Shown here: positions 14,402 to 23,249 of the stretch, piece by piece
Layout of the letters: each line of letters opens with the position of its first letter
Position numbering within the stretch: position 1 is the stretch's first letter
From: Bradyrhizobium liaoningense
GTDB lineage: Bacteria; Pseudomonadota; Alphaproteobacteria; Rhizobiales; Xanthobacteraceae
Reading direction: 5' to 3'
Assembly (NCBI RefSeq): GCF_018130785.1
Contig: NZ_JAFCJT010000012.1
Span: 147,842-211,841 of the forward strand
DNA length: 64,000 nt
Made by a program: the position numbers and the translations under genes
Notes under the pieces: generated by a model
Told to the model about the DNA's origin: nothing
The model's input: only the letters and a program-made list of their open reading frames with translations
The model's database searches: none

Positions 14402-14892
14402 TGACGAATTCTGCCAATGCTGCCCTGTCGCAATGGTCGCTCGACCGCGAGATCGTGATGTCGCGCGTGATCGACGCGCCGCGTGATCTGGTGTTCGAGG
14501 CGTGGTCCGACCCGAAGCATCTGCCGCAATGGTTCGGGCCGAAGGGCTTCAAGGTCGAAACCTTCGAAATCGACGTGCGCGTCGGCGGCGTCTGGCGCTT
14601 CAACATGATCGGCCCTGATGGCACCGTCTATCCGAACCGCATGCGCTTCCGCCGCATCGAGCGGCCCTCGTTGATGGAGATGGATCACGGCACCGACCAG
14701 GATGACGATCCCGGCATGTTCCGCTTCACCGTCACCTTTGCCGAGCAGAGCAACGGCAAGACCGTGCTGATGATGCGGCAGCTGGCCTCGAGCACCGAGC
14801 AGCGCGACGGCATGATCGGCTTCGGCGCCGTCGAATACGGCTACCAGACGCTGGACAAGCTCGCGGCGTATGTGGGTGGGATGAAGAGATAG
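14401..14892 (+). CDS. SRPBCC (AHSA1/CalC) domain protein
   Basis: 163 residues from ATG 14401, overlapping the ArsR stop (GTGATGA); the GTG at 14398 is an alternative. The AHSA1 fold is clear: MSRVIDAPRDLVFEAWSDPKHLPQWFGPKGFKVETFEIDVRVGGVWRFNMIGPDG, ending in EYGYQTLDKLAAYVGGM. The family binds hydrophobic ligands in a helix-grip fold. Co-transcribed ArsR-AHSA1 pairs are frequent in rhizobia; the ligand and physiological role are unknown. Confidence 0.92.
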   Translation: MTNSANAALSQWSLDREIVMSRVIDAPRDLVFEAWSDPKHLPQWFGPKGFKVETFEIDVRVGGVWRFNMIGPDGTVYPNRMRFRRIERPSLMEMDHGTDQDDDPGMFRFTVTFAEQSNGKTVLMMRQLASSTEQRDGMIGFGAVEYGYQTLDKLAAYVGGMKR

Positions 14893-14904
14893 AGTCCCCC
14901 CGCG

Positions 14905-14940
14905 TTATTCCGGGGGCCTCGAAGAGGCGCCCCGGAATAA
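14905..14940. repeat. intergenic inverted repeat after the SRPBCC gene
   Basis: TTATTCCGGGG (14905-14915) pairs with CCCCGGAATAA (14930-14940), with GCCTC/GAGGC able to extend the stem inside. It begins 13 bases past the SRPBCC stop and probably ends transcription. The sequence style matches dispersed repeats I recall from Bradyrhizobium. Confidence 0.65.
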
Positions 14941-15098
14941 GCTCGGAAACGCATGGGGAGAACGGTCGCCTTCGCGAATATGACAGCGCGCAGGTCAATT
15001 ATGACAACGCCATAACGTAGATTTTTGTCGCGTCGCGCCGCTGATTTATGACAGAATTGCTACCGCTAAATGTCATATCGGTTACGGCGGAGCGATTC

Positions 15099-15941
15099 AT
15101 GTTGCAGTGGCAGGCGCGGTCAAATCCCCTCGCGTGGTGGTGGGGCTCCCTGACGCTTGTCAGTGCGGCCAACATTCTCGTCTGGTTCATGCTGTACCGC
15201 GAATTCTATACGACGCCTGCCGGCAGTCTCGGCGGTGGCTCCGACATCGGGCTGATGTTCCTGCTCTGCGCCGGCTATGTGTTCGGCTGCGCCTTCCGCT
15301 CGTTCCTGCCGCGCGCCGACGTGCAGCGCATCTGCCTGTTCGATACCTGGCTCTCCAGCGTCTTCGTCGGCCGCACCGTCGCGACCGTGGCCGAGCTGTG
15401 CTTCGTCGCGCAATGGGCGATCATCCTGCATCAGCTGGGTCAGATGACAGGGGCGGAGACCGCGGTGAACATCGCGCTCGTGATCGTGCCGATCATCATC
15501 ATCGCCGAGTGCTTCTCCTGGTACGCGGTGGTGACGACCAACTTCCTCTTCAACGCGATCGAGAATTCGCTGTGGGCGGTGACCTTCTTCCTCGCGGGCA
15601 TCGCGCTGTGTCGCCTCATGCCGGAATTCCAGGGACCGGTGCGCTGGGCGCTGATGTCAGGCATCGTCGGCATCGCCTGCTTCCTCGCCTTCCTCATCAC
15701 CGTCGACGTGCCGATGTATCTCAGCCGCTGGCGGGCAGGGCATGCCGAGGGCAGTCGGTTCTTGGGCTTCCTCGAAGGCCTGCATGATGTCTCGACACGC
15801 TGGGTGGTGACCCACGACATCGCGCACTGGAAGGGCGAGCTGACCTGGATGTTCCTGTATTTCAGCGCAGCGGTGTGGTCGAGCCTCGCGCTCTGCGCGC
15901 TCTACGCGATGGAAGGCTATCTCACGCGGTATCTGGCCTAA
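15099..15941 (+). CDS. integral membrane protein of unknown function
   Basis: 280 residues from ATG 15099, chosen because GGCGGAG lies seven to eight bases upstream; ATG 15048 is in frame but lacks such a site. Seven or so hydrophobic segments: LAWWWGSLTLVSAANILVWF, IGLMFLLCAGYVFGCAFRSF, TVATVAELCFVAQWAIIL, NIALVIVPIIIIAECFSWY, SLWAVTFFLAGIALCRLM, MSGIVGIACFLAFLITVDV and MFLYFSAAVWSSLALCALY. A 'GLHDVSTRWVVTHDIAHWKGELTWM' region lies before the last helix, with several His that could bind metal or haem. I do not recognise a family. Confidence 0.8.
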   Translation: MLQWQARSNPLAWWWGSLTLVSAANILVWFMLYREFYTTPAGSLGGGSDIGLMFLLCAGYVFGCAFRSFLPRADVQRICLFDTWLSSVFVGRTVATVAELCFVAQWAIILHQLGQMTGAETAVNIALVIVPIIIIAECFSWYAVVTTNFLFNAIENSLWAVTFFLAGIALCRLMPEFQGPVRWALMSGIVGIACFLAFLITVDVPMYLSRWRAGHAEGSRFLGFLEGLHDVSTRWVVTHDIAHWKGELTWMFLYFSAAVWSSLALCALYAMEGYLTRYLA

Positions 15942-15945
15942 TCGG

Positions 15946-17157
15946 CTATTTACCGACCAGGCTGCACTTGCTGCGGTCGAGCGGGCGGAAAGCCTGGTCG
16001 GGCGGGATGGTCGCGACCAGCTTGACGAAGTCCCAGGGGCCCTTGGACTCCTCGGGCGTCTTGACCTGCACCAGATAGAGATCGTGCACCATGCGCTGAT
16101 CCTCGCGAATGCGACCGTTTGGCGTATATGCATCCGACACCGGCGTCGCTTTCATCTTGGCCATCACGGCCGCGCTGTCGTCCGTATCGCTGTCCTTGAC
16201 GGCTTGCAGATAGTGACGCACGGCGGAATAGACGCCGGCCTGGATCTGTGACGGCATCGCCTTGCGGCGGGCATAGAACGCGTCCGAGAATTTCCGGGCG
16301 GCCGTCGAGACGTCCTCGAAGAACGAGGTGACGATGAGATCGCCGCGCGTCGCCTTCAGGCCGACCGCCTCGATGTCGACGTTCTGGAACGACATCGGCA
16401 CGATCTTCATGCCCTGGTCTGCGAGCCCGAATTCCTCCGCCTGCTTGATCGCGGTGGCGTTGTCGCCGGCGACGTTGATCGCGAGGATTTTTGCGCCGGA
16501 CGACTGGGCCTGAAGCAGGAACGACGAGTAGTCGGGCGTGCCGAGCTGGGCTTTCACGCTGCCGGCAACCTTGCCGCCGAGCGCGGCGATGCGGTCGCGC
16601 GCGGTCGCCTCGATCGAATGGCCGAAAGCATAGTCGCCGGTGATGAAGAACCACGGCTCCTTGCTGGTCTGCATGATGCCCGAGACCACGGCGGTCGCGG
16701 TGGAGTAGGCGTCCTGGGTCCATTGCACGCTGGTCGGTGCGCAGGCCTCGTCGGTGAGCTGGTTGGCACCGGCGCCGGAGACCAGGAAGATCTTGCCGTT
16801 GCCACGCACCAGCTCCTGCACCGCGAGCGCCGCACCGGAACTGCCGCCGTCTGCGATCGCCTGCACACCGTCGCTGAACCATTTGCGGGCGAGCGAGGCC
16901 GCAAGGTCCGGCTTGTTCTGGTGATCGGCCTGCAGGATCTCGATCGGCTTGCCATTGATCCTGCCGCCGAACTCCTCCGCCGCCATCCGCGCCGCCTCGA
17001 CCGAGCCTGGGCCCATGGCGGTCGCGAAAATGCCGTTCATGTCGGTGAGGACGCCGATGCGGATGGCGTCGCCCTTGATCTCGGCGCGCGCGGTGGGGCC
17101 TGCGAGCGCCAGCGCAATGAGCAGAGTGACGGCGGATGTCGTGCGAAGGGGGACCAT
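15946..17157 (-). CDS. ABC transporter periplasmic substrate-binding protein (LivK/type I, Peripla_BP_6)
   Basis: 403 residues from ATG 17157, with AGGAAA just upstream. Signal peptide MVPLRTTSAVTLLIALALAGPTARA. Mature start EIKGDAIRIGVLTDMNGIFATAMGPGSVEAARMAAEEFGGRINGKPIEILQADHQNKPDLAASLARKWF is typical of branched-chain amino-acid/aromatic-compound binding proteins. One Cys pair (EACAPTS and KCSLVGK) may form a disulfide. No permease or ATPase genes lie in the window, so it must work with components encoded elsewhere. Its place at the end of the aromatic cluster suggests that it captures the aromatic substrate. Confidence 0.93.
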   Translation of the reverse strand: MVPLRTTSAVTLLIALALAGPTARAEIKGDAIRIGVLTDMNGIFATAMGPGSVEAARMAAEEFGGRINGKPIEILQADHQNKPDLAASLARKWFSDGVQAIADGGSSGAALAVQELVRGNGKIFLVSGAGANQLTDEACAPTSVQWTQDAYSTATAVVSGIMQTSKEPWFFITGDYAFGHSIEATARDRIAALGGKVAGSVKAQLGTPDYSSFLLQAQSSGAKILAINVAGDNATAIKQAEEFGLADQGMKIVPMSFQNVDIEAVGLKATRGDLIVTSFFEDVSTAARKFSDAFYARRKAMPSQIQAGVYSAVRHYLQAVKDSDTDDSAAVMAKMKATPVSDAYTPNGRIREDQRMVHDLYLVQVKTPEESKGPWDFVKLVATIPPDQAFRPLDRSKCSLVGK

Positions 17158-17201
17158 GGCGTTTCCTGATGTTGTTATGTTTGATTGATCGGCGTCGGCG
17201 G

Positions 17202-18053
17202 TCAGGCCGGTTCGGCGATGACCTTGTTGCGCAAGGTGCCGATGCCGGAGATTTCGACCTCGACGGTGTCGCCGGGGCGCATCCACAGCGGCGGCGTGCG
17301 CTTGGCGCCGACGCCGCCCGGCGTGCCCGTCACGATGACGTCGCCGGGGACGAGCGGACAGATCGTCGAGATGTAGGCGATCAGCTCGGGGATGCCTGTG
17401 ATTAGCAGATCGGTCGTGGTGTCCTGCACGACGGTGCCGTTCAGCCGTGTCTGCAAGGTCAGTTTGGACGGATCGGGAATCTCGTCTGCCGTCACCAGCC
17501 ACGGACCAAAGCTGCCGCTCTCGGCAAAGGTCTTGCCGGAGAGGAATTGGCTGGTGTGGCGTTGCCAGTCGCGGATGCTGCCTTCATTGTAGCAGGAATA
17601 GCCGGCGATATGATCGAGCGCGCGGCCTGCGGGGATATGCCGGCCCTCCTTGCCGATGACCAGCGCGAGCTCGCCCTCATAGTCGAAATCGTCGCTCACT
17701 TTCGGCTTCACGATGGGCTGGAGATGGCCGACCTGGCTGCAGGGGAAGCGGACGAACAGCGCCGGCTTCTCGGTGACGGTGCGGCCGGTCTCGGCGACAT
17801 GATCGCGATAATTGAGGCCGACGCAGATGATCTTGCCGGGATCGGGGATCACGGGAGCGAAGGCAATGCTGCCGAGCGGATGATCCGGCGCAGTGGATGC
17901 CACTAGCTTGGCCGCCTCGGCGACGCGGCCAGCTTCGAGCAACTGTCGCAGCGTGGTGCAGGGCGACATGCGCGCGCCGAGATCGACGACGCCGTTGTCC
18001 TTGACGGCCCCGAAGGAGGTGCGGCCATTGGCGACGAAAGAGAGCAGCTTCAT
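17202..18053 (-). CDS. fumarylacetoacetate hydrolase (FAH) family protein
   Basis: 283 residues from ATG 18053 (AAGGA six bases ahead). Carries the FAH signature: NYRDHVAETGRTVTEKPALFVRFPCSQVGHLQPI, then FDYEGELALVIGKEGRHIPAGRALDHIAGYSCYNEGSIRDWQ, with metal-binding Glu/Glu/Asp, and VIVTGTPGGVGAKRTPPLWMRPGDTVEVEI. The family hydrolyses acylpyruvates or hydrates/decarboxylates oxo-dienoates formed after ring cleavage. It lies 22 bases after the hydroxylase gene, so it should handle a ring-cleavage product downstream of the dioxygenase. Confidence 0.92.
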   Translation of the reverse strand: MKLLSFVANGRTSFGAVKDNGVVDLGARMSPCTTLRQLLEAGRVAEAAKLVASTAPDHPLGSIAFAPVIPDPGKIICVGLNYRDHVAETGRTVTEKPALFVRFPCSQVGHLQPIVKPKVSDDFDYEGELALVIGKEGRHIPAGRALDHIAGYSCYNEGSIRDWQRHTSQFLSGKTFAESGSFGPWLVTADEIPDPSKLTLQTRLNGTVVQDTTTDLLITGIPELIAYISTICPLVPGDVIVTGTPGGVGAKRTPPLWMRPGDTVEVEISGIGTLRNKVIAEPA

Positions 18054-18075
18054 AGGATGTCCTTGAGAGGTTCGG

Positions 18076-19584
18076 TCAGGCCGCGGACGGCACGTGGGTT
18101 GGAGGCGTGATGGCGGCGATGAGCCGGCCAAGTTCAGTCTCGTTGCGGGCGGTGCCGCGGATGTAGCGGTCGGGGCGAACGAGCGCGGCGATGACGCCGT
18201 GCTCGCGGAGCCACGGGCCAATGCCTTCTGCATCATCGCTGGTCAGGATATTGAGCCCTGCCTGCGAATGAGCCAGATGCGGCGGGAGGGTGGCAGCGCT
18301 TTCGACGAGCAACACATGGCTGTAGCCGATCTGATCGTCGGAGCGGGCGCCATCGCCGAGTATGAATTGCGGTGCGAGATGTCCGGCAATAGGCAGATCG
18401 CCGAGCGCGAGCCCCGGGCCGAGCAGGGGCTTTTTCACCTCGAGCTTGACCGGCGCATTCTCACGCGCTTGCCCGGCGGCAAGGCCCGCTTCGATCGCCT
18501 TGGTGTTGATGACGCCGCCGAGGCGAATGGCAAGCTCGATGAACTCGCGCACATGCGGCTGGCGCTCGGTCTGATAGGTGTCGAGCAGATCGGGCGCGAC
18601 GCCCTCGCGTATGACCGCAGCAAGCTTCCAGGCGAGGTTTGCGGCATCGCGGATGCCGGCACACATGCCCTGGCCGAGGAAGGGTGGGGTCTGGTGCGCG
18701 GAGTCGCCCGCGAGCAGCAGCCGTCCGTTCCGCCATTGCTGTGCAATGACGGAATGAAAGGTGTAGACCGCTGCGCGCTCAAGCTCCGCATCGTCGGGGG
18801 TGGCCCAGCGCGACAGCAACTCCCAGACCTTGGCCGGCTGCGCGACATCCTGGGAGTCCTCGTCGCGAAGAACCGTGATCTCCCAGCGCCGCCGCGTGCC
18901 GGTGCCGCGCACATAGGTCGCAGGCCGCCGCGGATCGCAATGCTGGAGGCTGTAGTCGCCGAGATCGTCGCGCTCGCGCTTGAGCAGCACGTCGACGACG
19001 AGCCAGCGCTCGTGGAAGCCGAGATCCTCCATGCCGGAGCCGATGAAGCGTCGCACCAGCGAGCGGGCGCCATCGCAGCCGATGACATAGCCGGCGCGAA
19101 CCTCGCCGAGCTGTCCGTTGGAGAGGTCTTCGTAGCGGACGCGCGCGCCGGTCTCGTCCTGATCCAGCGCAAACACATCGCAGCGGCTTCGCAAGGTGAC
19201 ATGCGGCCAGCGCGAGAGGCCACCGATCAGCACGTCCTCCAGATCAGGCTGGTGGAAGCGGTAGCTGAGATTCCAGCCCATCGGCGTCAGCGTCTGCGGC
19301 CGCGACCAATCCAGCAGCATCCGGCCGTCGGCGTCGAGGAAGAGCATCCCGGGGCTGAGGATGGTTTGCGGCAGGATCGCGTCGGCGAGGCCAATGGTCT
19401 GGAACACGCGCATGCATTCGTCGTCGAAATGTACCGCGCGCGGCAAATGATAGGTCCGCGCCTCTCGATCCAGTACCAGCGTCCGCACGCCGCAAAGGCC
19501 GAGCAGATTGGCGAGCGTGGTCCCGACCGGGCCACGGCCGACGATCACGACATCAAACTCGTCAGGGGCGGATTTATCTTGCAT
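18076..19584 (-). CDS. FAD-dependent aromatic hydroxylase (MhpA-like 3-(3-hydroxyphenyl)propionate hydroxylase family)
   Basis: 502 residues. N-terminal FAD site VVIVGRGPVGTTLANLLGLCGVRTLVLDRE; note GRGPVG, with Arg in place of the usual second Gly-spacing residue (GxGxxG is kept). Middle DG motif VIGCDGARSLVRRFIGSGMEDLGF; second FAD motif LLLAGDSAHQTPPFLGQGMCAGIRDAANLAWKLA. This is the class A flavoprotein monooxygenase plan; the length and the 'AHLAPQFILGDG' C-terminal domain suit MhpA. Likely adds a hydroxyl ortho to an existing one using NAD(P)H and O2, making the catechol-type substrate for the dioxygenase at 20601. Confidence 0.9.
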   Translation of the reverse strand: MQDKSAPDEFDVVIVGRGPVGTTLANLLGLCGVRTLVLDREARTYHLPRAVHFDDECMRVFQTIGLADAILPQTILSPGMLFLDADGRMLLDWSRPQTLTPMGWNLSYRFHQPDLEDVLIGGLSRWPHVTLRSRCDVFALDQDETGARVRYEDLSNGQLGEVRAGYVIGCDGARSLVRRFIGSGMEDLGFHERWLVVDVLLKRERDDLGDYSLQHCDPRRPATYVRGTGTRRRWEITVLRDEDSQDVAQPAKVWELLSRWATPDDAELERAAVYTFHSVIAQQWRNGRLLLAGDSAHQTPPFLGQGMCAGIRDAANLAWKLAAVIREGVAPDLLDTYQTERQPHVREFIELAIRLGGVINTKAIEAGLAAGQARENAPVKLEVKKPLLGPGLALGDLPIAGHLAPQFILGDGARSDDQIGYSHVLLVESAATLPPHLAHSQAGLNILTSDDAEGIGPWLREHGVIAALVRPDRYIRGTARNETELGRLIAAITPPTHVPSAA

Positions 19585-19661
19585 GGGGCTATCTCTTCCC
19601 CAAGCCGTGCCGCCCGTTCAACGCCGCCGCGTCAAGTGTCCGCCCAGCGGACGGGGTCCGC

Positions 19662-20453
19662 CTACACCTCGACCGGAATGGCGGATGCCGTCTCCTGAAG
19701 TTGCGCTGCAAACTGCGCCACCGCCTCTTCAATCCCAAGGGCCGAGCGAATCCAGATGATGGAGATGCAGCCAAACACCGCGCCATTCCGCACGATCGGG
19801 ACGGCAATCGAGGCCGTCTTGGGATTGTACTCGCCCTCGCTGCGGATCGCGTAGCCGCGAGCGGCTGTCTCCGCGATCATCTGGTCGAGGCGGGCTTGGT
19901 CGAGGAAGGGACGGTCGTCGGCCTCGTCGATACGGCGAAGATGATTGACGATCAGGTCGCGCTCGCGGGCCGGGCAGGCGGCGAGATAGGCGCGGCCCGC
20001 AGACGTCCGCAACATCGGCAGGCGCTTGCCGATCATGCCGCGGTCGATCGAGAGCGGGCTGCGGGAATGGGTGGTCTCCTGCACCACCATCGCGGCGTTC
20101 TCGTAAGTGGAGAGATCGACCGGCCAGACCAGGGTCTTGCCCAGTTCCGCGAGAAAAGGTGCAGCGGCCTGGCAGATCACCACGCCGGGATCGTATCCGT
20201 CGCCGAGACTGAGCGCGCGCCGGGTCACGCGAAAGCGGTCGTCGCTGGCGCTGCGGGCAACATAACCGAGCTCCTCCAGCGTCTCGAGCAGGCGATAGAC
20301 CGTGGGACGGGGCAGGTCGAGCGCGCGCGCGACGTCGCCGGCACGGATGCCGCCGGAGCGGTTGACCTCCTGCAGCACGTCCAACCCGCGCTTGAAGGCG
20401 CGGACGCCCTCCGATTGCCGCGGTTGTCCGTTCCGCGTCCGCTCCTTGGACAC
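19662..20453 (-). CDS. IclR-family transcriptional regulator
   Basis: 263 residues. Winged-helix domain about 18-80 (AFKRGLDVLQEVNRSGGIRAGDVARALDLPRPTVYRLLETLEELGYVARS), then the IclR effector domain (LVWPVDLSTYENAAMVVQETTHSRSPLSIDRGMIGKRLPMLRTSAGRAYLAACP ... GYAIRSEGEYNPKTASIAVPIVRNGAVFGCISII). Similar to MhpR and other regulators of aromatic catabolism. It stands between the hydroxylase operon on its own strand and the divergent dioxygenase; the 19-bp repeat at 20558 is its likely operator. Confidence 0.92.
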   Translation of the reverse strand: MSKERTRNGQPRQSEGVRAFKRGLDVLQEVNRSGGIRAGDVARALDLPRPTVYRLLETLEELGYVARSASDDRFRVTRRALSLGDGYDPGVVICQAAAPFLAELGKTLVWPVDLSTYENAAMVVQETTHSRSPLSIDRGMIGKRLPMLRTSAGRAYLAACPARERDLIVNHLRRIDEADDRPFLDQARLDQMIAETAARGYAIRSEGEYNPKTASIAVPIVRNGAVFGCISIIWIRSALGIEEAVAQFAAQLQETASAIPVEV

Positions 20454-20557
20454 TTCGTATTTCCTCCCTTGTAGCCGATCGCGGCGCGACTATCGTCTTT
20501 GCGAACGCGAAGCGATCGCGGGACGCTACCGTAGGATCGCGCGCGGCCGGTATCAAG

Positions 20558-20576
20558 TTCGCCGCAGTGCGGCGAA
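20558..20576. promoter_or_regulatory. perfect 19-bp inverted repeat, probable IclR operator
   Basis: TTCGCCGCA-G-TGCGGCGAA, nine-base arms around one central base, 24 bases upstream of the dioxygenase ATG. IclR members bind inverted repeats of this size with TTCG/CGAA-like ends, and the gene for one starts 104 bases to the left. Confidence 0.68.
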
Positions 20577-20600
20577 TGCGATGCCCTCGGGAGGACGTCG

Positions 20601-21584
20601 ATGGAAATCACCGCACTCGGCTATATCGGGATCAATTCATCCCAGCTCGATCAGTGGGGCCAGATGGCGACCGGGCTGCTCGGCATGCAGCAGGTCGAAC
20701 GCGGCGGCAAGATGCGCGCCTTCCGCATGGATGATCGCAAGCAGCGCCTGATCGTCGATGGCAGCAGCGACGCCGGCCTTGCGGTGATGGGCTGGGAGGT
20801 TCCCTCGACTGCGGAGCTGGATCAGCTGGCTGGGCGGCTGGAAAACCACGGCGTGAAGGTGACGCGCGGATCGCGCGCGCTCGCCGACGAGCGTCACGTG
20901 GCTGAATTGATCGTGTTCGCCGACCCCGCAGGCAACCGGCTCGAGGCTTTCTGCAAGCCGGAGCTCGCGAGCGAACCCTTCAAGCCGGGCCGGCCGATCA
21001 CGGGTTTCCGCACCGGGGCACTCGGCATGGGACATGTTGTGCTCAATGTCGAGGACGTCGAACCGTTGGTGCCGTTCTATCGCGACGTGCTCGGCTTCCG
21101 CGTCTCCGATTTCGGGCTGAAGCCGTATGGGCTCTATTTCTTCCACGTCAACGGCCGCCACCACTCCTTTGCGATGGTCGGGTCGGGGCGGAAGGCCCTG
21201 CACCATTTCATGGTCGAACTCGGCAGCCTCGACGATGTCGGGCAGGGCTACGACCTTGCGCAGCTCGAAGATGGCCGCGTCGTCTATACGCTGGGTCGGC
21301 ACACCAACGACCACATGACCTCGTTCTACGTGAATACGCCGTCCGGCTTCTTCATCGAATATGGCTGGGGCGGGCGCGTGATCGATCCCGAGACCTGGCA
21401 GCCGCACGAGACCTTTGACGGGCCCTCGCTGTGGGGCCACGAGCGCCTTTACATGCCGGAGGAGCCGCGCAAGCGCCTGCGCGACATGCGGCTGGATGCG
21501 GCGGCCCGCGGCGTCCGTGTCGCCGACCCGCGCGTTCCGCCGCTCAACTGCGCGTGGCTCGACGCGGTGGTCGCGCGCGAATGA
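20601..21584 (+). CDS. type I extradiol (catechol-type) dioxygenase, BphC-like, two VOC domains
   Basis: 327 residues; GGGAGGAC precedes the ATG. Two glyoxalase/VOC domains: 1-130 (ITALGYIGINSSQLDQWGQMATGLLGMQ) and about 140-290. Fe(II) ligands are in the second: His145 (GMGHVVLN), His201 or 202 (LHHFMVEL) and Glu253 (GFFIEYGWG), matching the 2-His-1-carboxylate set of BphC. Opens a catechol ring next to the hydroxyls (meta cleavage). With the MhpA-like hydroxylase and FAH hydrolase it forms a partial aromatic degradation route; the exact substrate (dihydroxyphenylpropionate, dihydroxybiphenyl or other) cannot be told. Confidence 0.93.
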   Translation: MEITALGYIGINSSQLDQWGQMATGLLGMQQVERGGKMRAFRMDDRKQRLIVDGSSDAGLAVMGWEVPSTAELDQLAGRLENHGVKVTRGSRALADERHVAELIVFADPAGNRLEAFCKPELASEPFKPGRPITGFRTGALGMGHVVLNVEDVEPLVPFYRDVLGFRVSDFGLKPYGLYFFHVNGRHHSFAMVGSGRKALHHFMVELGSLDDVGQGYDLAQLEDGRVVYTLGRHTNDHMTSFYVNTPSGFFIEYGWGGRVIDPETWQPHETFDGPSLWGHERLYMPEEPRKRLRDMRLDAAARGVRVADPRVPPLNCAWLDAVVARE

Positions 21585-21625
21585 TTGGCCACGCGGCAAC
21601 AATCTGACATCCAGGGAAGGACACC

Positions 21626-22588
21626 ATGCTCAAGACCCTTTTGCGGGCAGGCTTTGTGCTGCTCGCGTTCACCACCGTTGTCTCGGCCGAACCGATCAGG
21701 GTGACGCTGCTCGGCACCGGCGTGCCGACGCCGCGGCCGACCAGTTTCAGTGCGTCGACGCTGGTGGAGGCGGGGAGTGAAAAACTGCTGTTCGATCTCG
21801 GCCGCGGCTCGACCATGCAGCTCTACAAGCTGAGGATCCCGCTCGGCGCGATCACCGCGAACTTCATCACCCATCTGCATTCCGACCACCTCGTCGGCCT
21901 TCCCGACATGTGGCTGACCGGCTGGCTCGCCACGCCATGGGCCTCACGCAAGGGACCTATGAAGCTCTATGGCCCCAGGGGCACCGTCGCCATGACGGAG
22001 AACCTGACCAAGGCGTTCGCCGACGACATCCGCATTCGCATCGACGACGAGCATCTCGATCCGAAGGCTGTGGAGTTCGCCGCGAAGGATATCGAGGCCG
22101 GAACTGTCTACGACAACAACGGCGTCAAGGTCACCGCGATCGAGGTCAACCATGGCGACAAGATTAAGCCGTCGTTCGGCTATGTCGTCGAATATGGCGG
22201 CCACAAGGTCGTGCTGTCCGGCGACACCAAATACGATGAGCGCATCGCGAAGGCGGCTGAAGGCGCCGATCTGCTGATCCACGAGGTTGCGGTGATCGAG
22301 CCGGAGCTTCTGGTCAGAAATCCGGTCTATAAGGACATCCAGGCGCACCACACGTCACCCGAGGAAGCCGGCCGGATCTTTGCATCCGCCAAGCCAAAGC
22401 TCGCCGTCTATTCCCACATCGTGTTCGGCACGGTGAAACCGGGGCCCGGCATTCCGGAGGAGCCGCTGATCCTGCGCACGCGGACCGCCTACAAAGGGCC
22501 GCTGCTGGTCGGCCGCGACATGATGTCGTTCAGGATCGGCGACACGGTCGAGGCATTTGCACCTGACGGAGCGAAGCTGGAGCCTTAA
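21626..22588 (+). CDS. exported metallo-beta-lactamase-fold hydrolase
   Basis: 320 residues, with a signal peptide MLKTLLRAGFVLLAFTTVVSA. The MBL metal site is complete: FITHLHSDHLVG (HxHxDH), VNHGDK, SGDTKYDE (bridging Asp), and a final His in VYSHIVFG. The overall order resembles RNase Z/arylsulfatase-type members (VTLLGTGVPTPRPTSFSASTLVEAG), but the signal peptide puts it in the periplasm, so it is not RNase Z. It begins 41 bases after the dioxygenase and may be co-transcribed, perhaps removing an ester, lactone or sulfate from the aromatic substrate (inference). Confidence 0.88.
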   Translation: MLKTLLRAGFVLLAFTTVVSAEPIRVTLLGTGVPTPRPTSFSASTLVEAGSEKLLFDLGRGSTMQLYKLRIPLGAITANFITHLHSDHLVGLPDMWLTGWLATPWASRKGPMKLYGPRGTVAMTENLTKAFADDIRIRIDDEHLDPKAVEFAAKDIEAGTVYDNNGVKVTAIEVNHGDKIKPSFGYVVEYGGHKVVLSGDTKYDERIAKAAEGADLLIHEVAVIEPELLVRNPVYKDIQAHHTSPEEAGRIFASAKPKLAVYSHIVFGTVKPGPGIPEEPLILRTRTAYKGPLLVGRDMMSFRIGDTVEAFAPDGAKLEP

Positions 22589-22601
22589 GCTTTCGTCGAG
22601 A

Positions 22602-23249
22602 TCAGACCTCCGTCAATATCCCCTGCCGCAGCGCCAGCCGGACCAGCTCGATGTCGGAGCCGACGCCGAGCTTGTCCTTGATCAGCGAATGCAGGTTCGC
22701 CACCGTCTTCGGGCTGACATGCAGCGTCTCGGCGATCTCCTCCGTCGTGTTCTCGGCGAGCAGCAGCCGCAGCACTTCGAACTCGCGCGGCGTAAGGACG
22801 TCGGCGGCCGAGCTCTCGCCGCTGATACGGCTGAGCGCGAGTTCGTGGTCGATGTCCGGGCTGATGGCGATCTTGCCGGCGAGCACGTCCATCACGGCGC
22901 GCACCAGCGTTTCCGGCGGGCTGGTCTTGGTGACGTAACCCCTTGCGCCGGCGCGGATCGCCTGCACGGCAAAGCCCGCATTCTCGTGCATGGTGAAGAC
23001 GAGGATCCTTGCGCCCTTGTCCCATTGCCTGATGCGCCTGACGGCCTCGATGCCGCCGATGCCGGGCATGCTCAGATCCATAATGACGAGGTCGGGCGCC
23101 TCGGATTTGAACAGACGGTAGGCCTCGGCGCCGTCGGCGGCTTCGGCGATGACGCGCAATCCCGGCTGCTTCTGGAGCACGGAACGATAGCCCTCGCGGA
23201 CGACGGAATGGTCGTCAACCAGCAGAATGGTCGCATCGGCCGCGCTCAT
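22602..23249 (-). CDS. NarL/FixJ-type response regulator
   Basis: 215 residues. Receiver 8-122 with acidic DD pair (LLVDDHSVVREGY), phospho-acceptor Asp near 56 (LVIMDLSMPGIGG) and Lys in VTKTSPPE; LuxR-type HTH about 148-212 (LTPREFEVLRLLLAENTTEEIAETLHVSPKTVANLHSLIKDKLG). Overlaps the kinase gene upstream by four bases (ATGA), so the two are a translationally coupled pair. Targets unknown; the divergent DUF2380/DUF3280-type gene is an obvious candidate. Confidence 0.94.
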   Translation of the reverse strand: MSAADATILLVDDHSVVREGYRSVLQKQPGLRVIAEAADGAEAYRLFKSEAPDLVIMDLSMPGIGGIEAVRRIRQWDKGARILVFTMHENAGFAVQAIRAGARGYVTKTSPPETLVRAVMDVLAGKIAISPDIDHELALSRISGESSAADVLTPREFEVLRLLLAENTTEEIAETLHVSPKTVANLHSLIKDKLGVGSDIELVRLALRQGILTEV

